From positions 248,001-312,000 of the forward strand of contig MBPM02000052.1 of the NCBI GenBank assembly GCA_001695595.3: 64,000 nucleotides of DNA, given 5' to 3'. The stretch's first letter is position 1, and each line of letters opens with the position of its first letter. This DNA comes from Plasmopara viticola (taxonomy: Eukaryota > Oomycota > Peronosporomycetes > Peronosporales > Peronosporaceae). The notes below the pieces were generated by a model, which was not told where the DNA came from, searched no databases, and worked only from the letters and a program-made list of their open reading frames with translations. The position numbers and the translations under genes are program-made. This document shows positions 1-12,135 of this stretch, piece by piece.

Positions 1-159
1 CGCCATATAAAATCATCAATGCTCAACCACATACGCAATAGTGCTATCCATAGGGATAGGCGAAAGCTAGATGAAGCATAAAAGAATGACAGTCTTGAGG
101 ATGACAGCAGTTGATGGCTGAGAGCCCTCGATTCGGCTGCAGAAGGAAAAGAAATCGTA

Positions 160-700
160 AGTACTCTCCATTTAATATCACTAACCAGTTTGAAGCACTC
201 CTCCCTCTTCATCGACTTCGCTTCGCTCGCCGATCAAGCCTCGTCCATCGACTGACCTACAAGAAGCTTCCTCCGCGACTGTGTAACATGATCGCACTTG
301 TCGTGTAAGATTCAAATGTTAAAGGAAAGGGTGCTCGTTGTCACATATTGAAAGCAAGTTATTCTGGGATTACTGGTACGAGCCACATATTGAATATAGT
401 AGATTACAAAGGGTAACGATTCAACGTTGAGTGGTTGCTTAGTGTCGTTGCACGCACGGAACGCCTTCAGTTGGTCTACGACTTACTGCTCTTGCCTTCT
501 AGTGAATTCTTGTATCGCTGCTGAAAGCACACGGAAAACTCCTTGTCAAATTACCTACTCGACTTTTCTTGTTCCACAGACATTACTAGTGAGCGGTTTC
601 GTTCGGCTTCTTTGTATGGAAAGATCCACAAATCATGAACACCACTGAGTATCTAAAGAGCCGTAAAAAAGAGCTCGACACGCTTTGAAAGAACAAGGGG
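160..700 (+). repeat. Repeated leader/LTR-like segment, copy 1
   Basis: This stretch is clearly related by eye, in the same direction, to 10330-10820 and in part to 38690-38945. Shared blocks include a purine/pyrimidine-rich stretch near 200-240, the block around 290-450 with 'GCAAAGGGTAA'-type sequence, and the end block around 640-700 with 'GAGCTCGACAC'. It lies immediately upstream of gag-like coding sequence on the same strand, so it is probably the LTR or untranslated leader of a Ty3/Gypsy family. No LTR ends or target duplication were found. Small ORFs inside are not credible genes. Confidence 0.5.
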
Positions 701-709
701 TTAATAACG

Positions 710-1123
710 GTGAAACAGCTGAAGGTTGTTCAATTTACATCTTCGATTGTTGAGAGTCAGGGGCCGGAAATTTGGTGCACGACATTTCTGAAAGTCTATA
801 GCGTCATATTCAGCAAGCCCAAGAGCTTATGGAGGCCAAGTAGACCACTCTATCCTTTCATACAAAGACAGTTTTTTGTATTGTCAAGGTTTTCGCAAGG
901 TCTGGAAAGTAATACACAAAGGCTGAGAAGTCCAACAAAGAAAGAAGCCGTACGGCTGGGCGCCCATCTCCAAACCCAAGACTTCGTCGACAAAACCAAT
1001 AAAGTACTCTTGACGAAAATGAAGCTTTACGACCAACGTCGCGCTCAAGCTCACGAGCGCCGACTCCGCAATATGCGGCAAAAGCCAATGGCTAAGCGAC
1101 TTCAACCACTCAGGCTAATGTAA
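710..1123 (+). pseudogene. Degenerate Ty3/Gypsy gag fragment
   Basis: This is an open stretch without an ATG start (it opens at GTG). It encodes a basic, Arg/Lys/Gln-rich C-terminal part containing 'EAVRLGAHLQTQDFVDK' and 'QRRAQAHERRLRNM'. The same protein motif can be read on the minus strand at about 9850-10217, with stops and substitutions, which marks it as repeat-derived. The position downstream of the repeated leader and upstream of a zinc-knuckle remnant fits gag. The capsid assignment rests on context and not on a catalytic motif. Confidence 0.5.
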
Positions 1124-1639
1124 TTCCTTCTGCAGCGATAAGCCAATCCACTGTGTCCATGCAGCAATAGCCGTCGTATCCCACTCAACAACAACTGTCG
1201 TATTTCACTCAGATGCACATCAAGCCCAAATGCAAGCTCGATACAAGCCTATATGCAACAGGCTAGTGAGCGCTTCGAGTTTCTTTTCGGATGAAAGTAA
1301 AGCAGAAGAAAAAAAGTCATCTTATGTATGGAGGGAAGTTTGGTGAAGATATTGATTTATGAATAATCGCTACAAAACAGTACAAAGCCAGTAGGCGCCA
1401 CTTGATGACAATAGAGTCGTCAGACTTTGTGACGCTTATTTTAAGAAAGTTTAGGCAAACTCGTTTTTGATTGGTAGTGGGCCTTTTTAACCGACTGCAA
1501 GCGCGTCCACGCGCTTGCAGTGGGCAATGTTCAAAGTTCAACTGCGCACACACTTCAGTCATATATTTTTAAGTATTAATTAATTTTAAAGCAGAACTGT
1601 CACCCGAAACAAATGGAAATTTGGGGAAAACTGAGCTTT

Positions 1640-2260
1640 CGGGGTGCAACTATCCACGAGCACGTCTTCACATTCCAGAACTTGGTGTCCAAGATTAAGT
1701 TGGAAATCAGTGAATTGGAAAAGCGCTTCTTTTGTAAATAAATTACAAGAAATGACCGCAAAAAAAGTAAGTAGAGAGTCCGAGTACTGCATTGAAGTTG
1801 CCTTCAACTTCGAATTTGCAAATTGTTTGGGTAGACGAAATTGTATATCGACCAAGTCGTTCAAGAGGGTGCCCATACAAATAAGTCATCGTGCGAACAG
1901 GTCACGACCTTAAACCAAAGCGTTTCAAAATAAGAAGGACAACGACCGGACTAAAACGACATCATGCAACAATTGTGGCGTTGTCGGCTACATATCGCCG
2001 CAATGTTCCGCTCCTGATTGCAAGAAAGCGAATTGTTATATGAGAGGTGCATTGTATGCTTTCCACGAAACAGAAGCTGGGGCTTTCAACGACGTTGATC
2101 CGTCACCGTCTCTACTAACAATTATGGTAGTTTTAACGGCGTATTCGAAGACTTGGTGAAATAACTCAGATTCGAAAAAAGCAAGTGTGAGACAATGCAA
2201 TTCGATCTTCTTTACGACCAGCGTGTTCACCTTCCCGACGAATCGTGCTCATGAAAGTAA
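1640..2260 (+). pseudogene. Gag C-terminus with mutated CCHC zinc knuckle
   Basis: The codons at 1965-2006 read C-N-N-C-G-V-V-G-Y-x4-C, a retroviral-type zinc knuckle (CX2CX4HX4C) in which the histidine is replaced by tyrosine. A further Cys follows at 2019-2021. Sequence before it (1640-1910) is open and charged and could be gag, and sequence after it is broken by stops. Equivalent knuckles occur on the minus strand at 9123-9155 and 19836-19865, so three copies of one gag family seem to be present. It is not functional as it stands. Confidence 0.55.
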
Positions 2261-4440
2261 AGACACCCGGTTTCCCTGTAACATTACTAACACTTCTGAG
2301 AAGAAGATATTTATTGGCACATGATGTAGCCTCGTAAACAAATTCTAAATATCAATTGGTATTCAGGGAGTACGACTCCTCGCATCAACACAGATCACCA
2401 AGCGGCAATTCATTAAAGCCCGTAGAACCAATGTCTAGTTAGCTTGGACAAGCTTCGTACAAGGTGACTTGATCTTGGAAACCAACATGGATTTAACACC
2501 TCGCCTCGTTAAGAAAGATTTAGTTTGGCAACGAAGATTTTTTTTATTTTAAAAATATTTGCGCTACTTTTAACAAACTATTTATCGAGTAACGCGAGTC
2601 AAGTGATGTGAAAATCACATTAACCCAGGCTGTTCTCTGTAATAGAAGCAAACAGAAAAGTAGTGCATGCTCTAAGAGTCATCTCTAATGCACGTTATTG
2701 TAAAAAAGGCCAGAATTGTCTGTCTAAAAGGCTTATTCAATCTCCGTCTGTACTTTTGAAAGTGATCGTTGTAAAAGTAGACAATGCGCTCACCTGTCTC
2801 GCTTACAAGACAGGCTGATTAGCTTGAATTCTCTCTTGGAGTCAAGGGGAAGTACAGCCTATGATCACCCTGGGGTCTGACGCAGTTAGTGCGCGTCTAG
2901 AGATATTCTCAAGCAATATGTAATTCCTTTAGATTTAGCTGAAAATGACGCTGTCAATTTAGTTAGTGACCCCAAATCCGAAAGTAGATACCCTACCTAA
3001 GCCATAGACACCCAAACAATGGTGTCAGCACATCTTGGCGAGCGAGTTAGCATATGATCACTAAAGTATAAAAGGCGGTATTCTCTAGCTGAATTGAGCG
3101 AAAGCGTCAGAAGACACAAATATTGTTGCCGTTCACCTTCTCGTGGTGTGTGTGGTCGAACTTATTTGCAGCTCGTAAGAGCAAAGCGGAACTTGTAGGG
3201 TTTATTTAAGAGTGGAGAGCTCCTTTAGGGAAAATGAGTCTCAACTTTTTCTCAGAAATTTTTTATAATGACAATATCAACTTTCAGGCGGTACAATAAG
3301 GATTGGCTTACGAAGCCAGTGCGAATTGAGTGGTTTTACTCCCGTGACCAGTATATGAGCATTTAATTAATGATCCATCCATTGTACAAGTTTCTATTTG
3401 AAGGATGGAGTTGTCCCCATCACTAGACGCACCAAACTTATAATTTTTGAATTGTTATGGTAAACCAGTTGCCTATTATATCACGGAGTATCAACAACTC
3501 TCAAGAGAACTGGATGTCCAACCAAAAACGAAATTGATTTGTCGGATTTCAGGGAGCACTTATAGGACTGCAGAATTTTGCACTTTCCTTGACGAAACAG
3601 TTCGCATTTTAATGCCGGGCTTGTTTATTGATAAGGAAGTCGTATGCAAATTCAGCAAATTAGAGACTGTCTTGATACAATTCTGGGCGTCGCACCAAAA
3701 ATGTTTGGCGCTTATTCGTCAAACAAGACATGCATTTGCTGAGGCTTTGAGAACACACCAACGTGACAGTGTCAGTGCTTGCTCAGCGATGAAAATGACC
3801 AGGTGTACCCAGGATCCCGTTAAATCTAGCTCCTCGACTTCGATAGCTGTGAGTGCTATCGGGTCTTGGCAATGTATACTCTCATCTTGGATGAACTACA
3901 ACAAGCGCCGGGCTGACATTATTGGATGCTACATAGATGGTTGTTGAAGTAACTCACCCCACCCCTACAATTTTTTTTGCTATGGCATCATTAACTAACC
4001 TTCGCTAGAAAACGAAATTGCTTTTAGCGCGAACCTTAAAGTGAGAAGGGACTTTGGAATGTCAAACCTGGATATTTTTAGTGTCGAGAGCAGAAGTGCG
4101 AAATGTGACGTGGCAAGAAATTATACGACTGTACTCATAGTGACAGCACTTGCGACGAGGTGTGCTTCAAGTTAGTTTTACGACTGTACGCGATTTGACA
4201 CGCAAACCACTGAGTGATGCTTGTAGGTGGCAATACTCGCTGAATACCGTCGCTAGCGTAATCATAACAAAGATTAAGGTGATAAGTGCGAAGCCCTACA
4301 AATGCGCGTGAAGCTAGACAAAACACAAAATTGTTAATAAAACAACGCTAGCTGTAACAATAGCGTTGTTGGCAACCATCTAAGGTGTAAAGGGTGAGAA
4401 CCTGACAATGTATATGGCAAGTCATACGCTGGAAATCCGC
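2261..4440. other. No recognisable gene
   Basis: The longest open frame (3447-3947, +, 166 codons) starts at TTG and matches no family that I recognise. The rest is AT-rich sequence full of stops in all frames. It is probably old transposon debris, but I see no motif that proves it. Confidence 0.5.
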
Positions 4441-4499
4441 TTGTCTTGTGCGTCGTTTGCTGCGTACTGGGCAAAATAAGGTGGGCTATAGGCCAATCA

Positions 4500-4559
4500 T
4501 CATATAAACATACAGTGTACTCAGCATTGCGTTCATATAAACATACAGTGTACTCAGCA
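4500..4559 (+). repeat. Tandem duplication, two 33-bp units
   Basis: A 27-base block beginning TCATATAAACATACAG at 4500 recurs exactly at 4533, giving a 33-bp period. It lies within a decayed open frame and keeps that frame, so the encoded YKHTVYSA motif appears twice. It is a simple local duplication with no known role. Confidence 0.8.
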
Positions 4560-4699
4560 GTGCTCGTCGAACGCAGCGCTTACTATCTGTCGGGCGAGCC
4601 CAAGACTAGGGCGCATTGGGCGCTGCTTTTCCTGGAGGAGCACATATTGTGCAAGCCTTGGCTACTACGAGCACATGTCTTCATGTCAGTGCACAATCG

Positions 4700-4851
4700 T
4701 GCTGACACGAATAAGACACAAGTATCTTTCGAAGATCGTCAACGCATGGCGCTTATTAAGCAGTGCGAAGCATCTCATCCTGAGCGGGAATAGTCAAAGG
4801 TAGACATTTCGGTGGATGGTGATAGCGCTTGACTACGTACCATTAAAACGG

Positions 4852-4889
<38 letters not shown>

Positions 4890-5040
4890 CCGTTGGAATT
4901 AAGATATGATCGAAGGCAATACCACAAACTATCAGTGAATGCTCTGCTTACGCTGAACGATACGTCTATAGTAGAGCTTGAAAAGATTTGTAAAGCTGAA
5001 AGCATAGACAAAGCAAGGTGATACACCAACTTCAAACAAT
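4700..5040 (+). pseudogene. Possible CENP-B/Tc5-type transposase remnant
   Basis: The frame ending at 4793 contains 'SFEDRQRMALIKQCEASHP', which resembles the first helix of the helix-turn-helix of CENP-B/Tc5/pogo transposases. After a stop and the inserted TA microsatellite, 4894-5020 can be read as a further charged segment in the same general direction. No DDE residues are visible. The assignment rests on one short stretch and is tentative. Confidence 0.3.
4848..4893. repeat. (TA)n microsatellite inside a perfect palindrome
   Basis: ACGGCAA at 4848-4854 is followed by an uninterrupted run of TA dinucleotides and then by TTGCCGT ending at 4893. The whole 46 bases are self-complementary and could extrude as a cruciform. 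TA expansion at a short inverted repeat is the simplest origin. Confidence 0.85.
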
Positions 5041-5047
5041 AGTTCAA

Positions 5048-7960
5048 CGCAACATCACTATTGATTAAAGTGCGGTCTGGAAGGACAACAAAAAATGACT
5101 TAGTGCACGGGGTGCATATTTGATTATAAAATTAATATTGTATTTATACTATCTTTGGTTATTGGATACCAGGATGTATTCTAACGAGGCCCGATTTAAT
5201 TGAATTTCCTGATCAGGGAGCACGCCATATAATGGACTTGGTGTCAGTATTAGAATATGACAATGTACGGCAGTGCACATTACAAAAGGAATAATGGGAC
5301 TCTATCGAGGCATTATTTCTTGCAGTAAGAATATTCTGCGAAAGAACACCGAGAACTCGACTAAATTAAATGGCATTGTCAGCTTCTCGTGCAAGAAAAT
5401 GACATACTATCAGCATTCCGAGCTTTTTTCTCTGAAGCGAGTTGGTAAGGCTCTAGAACGCACCTGCAACATCTAATGGTTTGGTGTTGCGATTGTTTAG
5501 GCCTCCCGGCCAAAACAAAAAATCACATGTTTCACTTGCGAGGAATTTTTAAGTACACGCTCATTAATCAATGCAAATGAGTGCATCTATGGTACAAAAC
5601 AACTTTTTTGTAAGGTGCTTTCTTTAAAAGCATCGTCTGCGAGCATTCTCACTTAATTAACGTCATCATAGATTGACCAATTTCTTGAACTAAAAGTTCA
5701 GAAGGAAGTAACTTTGGCTGTACCATATAATTTTTCACGAGCATGGTCATAATCACGTATAAGTGATTTTGTCACTGATTGGTCTTTGTCGGGTTTAAAA
5801 CCAAGTCACTTGGACGCGTCAGAATTTGCCATCAGCAGTGCATTGCTACAAGCAGAGACCTAGGGCGAAATCGAATGACTGCGTCGAAATTTTAGCAGAT
5901 AAAGGCGTAAAAAAAGAGTGTCATTATCCATGACATGCGATGAATATGCTCTCGTTCATCTAGATCCAGATGGCCCTCAAAGCATTCAAGATCTACATGA
6001 TGGTTTCTAATGTTTCTGCAACGCCTCTTCTGCGCCTATCCGAGTCGATAACAGATTATCCGCTGCAGCTCATGTCATCTCTTATGAAGTCTCGGCAGCT
6101 TTTAATAACTGCTTGCACCCTTGCTCATCATGAAGCTCTCTAGCTGCTAGCTACGACGAGAACTGCAGTAAGACTAATACGCGTCGCGCATGGAGATTAT
6201 GTAAGCTGTTATATAATGACCAACTTGGACAAATTAAGTGAATTGAATTATGTTGTTCTGCCACCAGTACAATTGTGCTTTTACAGATGTGAAGAGTAAC
6301 AAAATTCTGTTGAAAGTCACAACCAGAAATTCTTGGTAAGCTCACGTGATTAGATTCGTTGTTGTGGACCCTCTTTCGAAACCCATGTGCTCTTTATTCA
6401 ATTGCCTTAGCTGCGCGAAACTAACACGTCAACTAAATGTTGTGTATACAGGATAGAAGTTATTGATAAGGCTACATTCTTATACTCTAGTTGTGCCTTG
6501 TTTCTGTTTATCACAAAAGTACTGTGCAAAAAAGCCTTTTGGTAATTCCAGAATTTAGTATTGTCCAAGATTATAGACTAGCCCTTCCTCTATTTTGCTA
6601 AAATCGATAGAACTGAAGCGAAGATAGTGGGTACGGAGCCGGCATCCACACTCTCATTTGTCCGTAGTTACGCTTTATCTATCTGTGCGGTTGCGTCGTA
6701 GCTTTTTTAATTAGCATGTAATCAGCAATCCATAGATGTAATGAAAGGAAATAGTGATTACTGCTAAGCCGGGGTTTTGTTGCTTAATGTGTTATAGGCA
6801 CAAAAGCCAGATCGGTCTAGTAACTAAGTCTCTTTCAAACGTCTTTATCTCGAACTATAGAGATTGTGAGCTGCCGTACAGAAAAAAAATGCAAACTTCC
6901 TTTACGCTTTTCTATGCAAATTGAAAAGTGATGCACTTAGCACTTACGCACACACATGTAAACACATACCTGAACCTCTTGGCAGCTTCTCGAAAAAAAT
7001 CGTGCGAGCTCCTTTCTACCTTCAAACCCTTCAAGCCGAGAGACCGTTCGCTCTTTTCGACCTTACTGAGTCGATGCTGCGTCGTTCGAGCTGTATATGT
7101 GCAAGGAGGAATATGGCGGCAAGCTCAGCCGTTAAAGCAAAGCCAGTCAAATGAATGGATCAGCTTCAATAAAAAATTGCAGAGACAAAACTAGCATTAG
7201 GAGTACTTTACTTATTCAATTGTCTTTGTGTTGCATATAGATGAAGTGGGAGTATAGATGTGTAACCATCGCTTTAGACGTAAAGTTGCGTATCGTTGTC
7301 TGTCGGGCTTTTGAATTTAGTGCTAATTTCAATGGCTGAATGCTGTTTATATGTACATGTAAACGAAGCTTTATATAAATATATCGACAAAACTTCTGTG
7401 AGTCATATATCACATAACATTCTAATTTCGATTAAAATGCATAAGCATCGGTGCTTAAACTATGTGTCGCTATTCTTAACGCGTTTTAACGCTAATTACC
7501 GCCTTCTTATTCGTGCCCGAAATTTGGCTGAACTGTGTTTCATTATATAGTAGCATGTCAAAAACACTGGTTCTTTCTCGTTGCAATCATCTTCAACAGG
7601 ACTTTTGACTTTATAAGTTCAAGTAGGTCGAACATATATTTTGAAGTTTTCGTCTATGAGAGATTATTTTTGTGACCTGAGCCGAGTAAGCCGCAGAGCT
7701 AATTCTACAGCTGCGGCCTCAAGTCGATCTCTTTGTCACATAGTGGGTCGTTCTATTTGACACACACAGTATATTTAAGGCACAAGAAAGCTCACTGTAC
7801 CCAAGTATCACGTGATGTGTCAGGTTAGAGATTCTAGAATGTTAGATATAATCTACTAACAAAAAAGTTCACGCACGCCATGCGCGTCGGTCAATCCTTG
7901 CTTAAGGTGACTAAGACCCGAGCCATGTGTATACTAACATTGATGTGCTATATATTAAGG
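5048..7960. other. No recognisable gene
   Basis: There are only short open frames, such as two overlapping ones at 6921-7194 that are basic, lack known motifs and have no clear promoter. I found no zinc knuckle, reverse transcriptase or integrase words here. The sequence is AT-rich. Confidence 0.5.
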
Positions 7961-8820
7961 AGCAAGTCCAGGCAAAAAAAACTAACATACTACAATGCTA
8001 AATGAAAAATGACTTCGAACTCATTCCCAATCTCGGGCCTAGAGAATGAAGCGGTTGAGCACTTTTTCGACAAAGTTCGACCCTTCTCGCCATCTTGAAG
8101 AAATTAAGTAACCTTTGAACGAACTTTTTTGCCAATTTAACCCGAGGCAGGTATCCGAGACTACGTGGGTCGCACATTGTTTGCTCGCAAATTTTTCGTT
8201 AACTTGTCACGCACCCCACGAGCTCCATGCCCGTTTTCCGGTAAGAAAAAGTGCCTGATGAACCAGAGCTATATCTAGCGAGCTGCAAAAGGACGAGGTA
8301 CTGTTTAGCGACAGTTTTTCTTCGCATTCTCAATTCGTCGAGCGTTGGTGCTGAGATAGCACACGTACTAAGTCGAATATTCCCTACTTGAGTTATCTCT
8401 TTGGTTCCTTTTTGAGTAATTCTCCACTGTTTACGCCTTTGGCGTCATTGCACGGAAACAGGCTAAATAGTCGACTAAAGCTGAACTTCGTTTTCAAATC
8501 CCTTTCACACTCTTGGTGGCTTGTTCAAATTGTTTCTCGAAGCACTTGGCCTTCTATAAACTATTAAAAAACAGCTTTGACACCCTTTTCGTGACGCAAC
8601 GTCCTTAGGAATTGGTGAGAAGAAATTAGCAGCGTAATCCTAATGACCGGTGTGATGGACGTGGTGACTATGGCGCCGATAGTAGTTAAAGGTCTTGCGG
8701 CTTTGATCTATGCAATGTCCAGCAGCCAATTTGGCCGGACGTTGCTCTTTGTGGTACTACATTTTATCATCCCAACAAAATTACTCTAGCTCTTAAAACT
8801 AGGCATGAACTAATGCTACC
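7961..8820. other. Unassigned sequence, possibly transposon-derived
   Basis: A plus-strand reading at about 8070-8260 is nearly open, with one stop, and encodes a charged segment with 'EEIK' and 'ETTWVAH'. That is compatible with old coding DNA, but I could not tie it to a family. The rest carries stops in every frame. Confidence 0.3.
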
Positions 8821-8823
8821 CCG

Positions 8824-9299
8824 ATGTCACATAGAATACAATTGTCTGTAGATCTGTGGGTGCTGTTTGTCATGAATGTGGATAGCCGGGCCATAGCCGA
8901 GGTCGATTTGTATCATCTCAAGCTTGTTCATTTCGAACTCAAGTCGCTTCAACAAGTCTACGTATCAAACGTTAAGACTGCATTCCTTGATATTGAAAAT
9001 CTTGACAGGTCTCTTCTGACCGACGTCTTTAATAGCTAAAACTTCTGCTTCGATTAAGATAAGACGTGCTCTATCGTTACGATTGCCTTCCCTACATTAT
9101 GAATCTGTATATTGGAAAAATTGAAAATGTAAAAGGCAACGCAACATACGTTGCATGTTGCCTGACAAGCCCAGGCGGGTTAAACCGCTTTGTTTTGGGG
9201 GTAGCGCCTGGTTTTCATGATGGCCCTGATCCATTAGCCTTGTCTCGAGTGGCTTGGCTGATAAGCGAGGTAATCCTCCCAGATAGAAAGAAAAACTGA
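8824..9299 (-). pseudogene. Degenerate Gypsy gag with broken zinc knuckle
   Basis: On the minus strand 9155-9123 reads C-N-V-C-C-V-A-F-Y, a decayed CCHC knuckle related to those at 1965 (+) and 19865 (-). The nucleotide sequence 8830-8950 also resembles 19570-19670, both on the minus strand. The plus-strand open frames here are shadows. About 9134-9163 also forms an imperfect hairpin of roughly 12 bp with a 2-nt bulge. Confidence 0.5.
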
Positions 9300-9849
9300 A
9301 TTTGGAGGTAACTTTAATTACCTCCCTAAAATATTCGGCCTTCGTTCCTTGCTTTCTTTGCGGTCGCTTTCGTAGATTGCTTTAAAAAAATAGTATTTAT
9401 TCAGCTCACTGATTTTGAGCCTCATTTGGGACATCAACTCCTTGAACTTAAAGATTTACTTATAGATAATTGCCGTTTGCTTCAGGTTAGAAGTATTCGC
9501 TTTCGAAGGTCATACTCGATGTTCTTAGGCCAATATTGTGTAAATAATTGACAAATGAAGAGGGCTTATGATCATGCCGTCGCAGCCAGCTTAAAAGAGT
9601 AAGGTACTAGCTTAGCATGGTCATGCCAAGACAATTTAAGACAAGCGTAAGAAAGTCTGACGACATCGCTGCAACCAATTGGTGCTTATGACAAGATGTA
9701 ATGTCTTCGCTAAACCTTCCTGTATGAACGGGTGAATCTTACTTTTTCTGCTCGACTCTCGATGCGACAAGAAACCCAAAGTGCTCGTTAGACCGTTGTA
9801 AATGAACTTGCATTTGATCTTGCATATAGACCTGCTATTAATGTTGTTG
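9300..9849. other. No recognisable gene; probable gag-linked debris
   Basis: It lies between two minus-strand gag fragments and is likely to belong to the same decayed element. No motif is readable. Confidence 0.35.
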
Positions 9850-10217
9850 ATGAGTGAAATACAGCAGTAGTTGCTGCTTTTACAGTGTGTCATCTCCTGC
9901 CGCTACAAAAAAAATTATATCAGCTAAGGCAGTAAGATTCTTGCACTCACCATATCTTGTGGAGTCGACGCTTATTTTCTTTAGCGTTACGCTAGCCGCG
10001 AAGCTCCAAAGCCATCAAGAGCGCTCATTTTGCTTTAATGATGAAGTCTTGGGCTTGAGGATGAGCGATCAACCTTATGCCCTCTTCGTTGGGCCATACT
10101 TGCTGGTTTTCTCAACGCTCTTTGTATGGTCTGCCGACCGTTATATACAGTCTCAGACATTAAAAATCGCAAATTATTATTGTCCATCCTTCTTGCACAA
10201 ATGAATGAAGTGGTCAA
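9850..10217 (-). pseudogene. Degenerate Gypsy gag fragment, second copy
   Basis: Read on the minus strand this gives 'EGIRLIAHPQAQDFIIKAK' followed by stops. It is clearly related to 'EAVRLGAHLQTQDFVDKTNK' encoded on the plus strand near 945-1005. The copy is therefore inverted relative to the first one. Together with the knuckle at 9123-9155 it forms a minus-strand gag running from about 10.2 to 8.8 kb. Confidence 0.5.
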
Positions 10218-10329
10218 ATCAACTTCTCATTCTTGTATCTGCTAAAAAAGGCACTTTGGTTTTCGATTATGTCGTTACCAGAGTATCTAGTACCTCAGTA
10301 GACAATTAAGATCTAAAAAAGGGTTTACC

Positions 10330-10820
10330 GCAACTGTGTTGCATGATTGCACCTGCTGGTCCAGCTGATGGTTTCGAAGCAAGAGTGCTTGTAGCCACAT
10401 AGCAAGAATCTAGTCACTCTGTAATTATTAGTACGAGCCACCTTAAGGAAAAAACAGAGCGCAAAGGGTAATCTTTTCAGCACAAAACAACGTTCAGTGG
10501 CTTATTTGTGTCGTTGCACGCTAGTATGGTGCAAATATATGGATCACCCTCGATTAATTTGCGACTAAGTGTTAACTTCTTCTGGGGAATCGTTCTTTCG
10601 CTGCTGGAAATACGAAGATTAATTTCAAGGTACTTATCCGCTCGGCGTTGCCTTTTTTTAATTTGCTACTACAGAGCTGTTACGTTCGGCTTTATTGTTT
10701 GAGTAAATGAAACGCTCGTAAAACCGAAGATCCATTTGAAAAAACTACTGAGCACTCTAAAGACCACTAAAGGAGCTCGACACACTTGAGATTAGCAACG
10801 GAGGTACAGCTGAATAATGT
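10330..10820 (+). repeat. Repeated leader/LTR-like segment, copy 2
   Basis: This is related along most of its length, in the same direction, to 290-720. It shares the block near 10337 ('GCATGATTGCACCTG' against 'ACATGATCGCACTTG'), the 'GCAAAGGGTAA' block, 'GTGTCGTTGCACGC' and the 'GAGCTCGACAC' end block. The adjacent gag fragment (9850-10217) is on the opposite strand, so the junction near 10.2-10.3 kb joins two different element copies or marks an inversion. Confidence 0.55.
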
Positions 10821-11965
10821 TTAGTTTGTTAAGAAAAATGAATAATGTCTTGTTTGTTCAAGAGAAATTCTGGATTGCAAAACCCACCTAAAGCGACATA
10901 CCATCATGACATCTTTGACAATAGTCGTGCAGACTACGGAAAGACAAACACAGACATTTATATTGACTTTTGTGGACAGTGTTTAAGTGCATGCGCACAC
11001 ATGTTTGCAGCGCTATTGCAGGTGTCCCCATTTTCAACACAAAACATATTCTTTTTAGATACTCAAAATCAAAGTATGGCCATTGGGCAGATCCCGCTTA
11101 AGTCGAAGCCGTTATATATTGACCAATCTCATTGAGGTAGAAGGATGAATTGGACTGGCCACTTACTTACACAAAACCAGTACAATCTGCGCAGAAGTAG
11201 CTAGTCACCTATCTAATCTTCCTGAGCAAGAAAAGATAATTTTTATAATTTAATAAAGAAAAACTCCTTTTGAGCCCAAGGTAGTGTATAATGGTCGCCA
11301 ATAATGGCCTTGCTGAATCTAAAGCAATCTATATGTATCATCTATGGCGAATCAAATTCGTTATCGACAGTGCACTGCTACAAGTAGACGCCGAGCGGCA
11401 AGATTGAGTAGCCGCTTTCAAATGTCAGGAGCTCAAGGCAAGTAAGAATAGCTATCTAGCAATGACAAAGAGCACAAGCGATGAAATATGTCAAGGGTGC
11501 GCTAGCAAGACTTCATACTAATCGTGGCTCGTTCGGATCGTGCATCGCTGCACACTGCGACACAGTCGTCGTCTTTCGACAAGAATGACTTGGTGATGCC
11601 TAATATATATAAAATTACCGTGTATCGGCTCGATAAACGTATTTTTGCAACTTTGCTCGCCTTTTTTTGGAGTATAACTTTAAGGCACAATACATGTTAC
11701 GGAGTCCAAATGGTTTGGCTGATGAGTTTTCACGTCGCTCAGGCTATTAGCTAGCTGATGCCACAACTATGACCTCGCCTATATTGGATTTAATTCGTGG
11801 CACGTATGGACGCCATAGCATGTGCTCCGTTTGTTAATGCTCTGAGAAGCGATAAGCTTGAAGGGTCAGAGACAAAATTGTCAGTCTAATTAGGCACAAT
11901 GCTGTTAAAAGAAGATCGTCTTTGCACTACAGCACCGGTCAGGTTGACCCATCGTATGTATACGT
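10821..11965. other. No recognisable gene
   Basis: Open frames at 10845-11135 and 11524-11754 are short and match no family I know. No repeat ends were found. Confidence 0.45.
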
Positions 11966-11968
11966 TAA

Positions 11969-12135
11969 TTATGCCGCAATTTCTATGAGGCTTACAATAC
12001 GCCGCTTGGTGGCCATCTCGGTCGAGAAAAGACCTATAGATTAATAAAAGGCACCTGTCGGTACAGAAAAACTTTGACGGTCTAACGACAAGTGTTAAAT
12101 GCATATTGTAGGAAATACCGATGCTGGATAGTAAT
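11969..12135 (+). pseudogene. Ty3/Gypsy integrase H2C2 zinc-finger remnant
   Basis: A plus-strand reading from 11969 gives 'EAYNTPLGGHLGREKTYRLI', the hallmark beginning of the Gypsy integrase zinc-binding domain (family form: H-D-x-P-x-x-G-H-x-G). An in-frame stop follows within about 30 codons. After it comes 'YCRKYRC', where the paired cysteines of the domain are expected. The integrase core is not visible beyond this. It sits about 400 bp upstream of the RanBPM-like gene. Confidence 0.6.

Noticed and set aside
3447..3947. 166-codon plus-strand ORF
   Set aside because: It starts at TTG, resembles no family and lies in stop-rich debris.
8824..9299. Two plus-strand ORFs as genes
   Set aside because: They overlie a minus-strand gag remnant related to 19.4-20 kb and have no family match in the plus direction.
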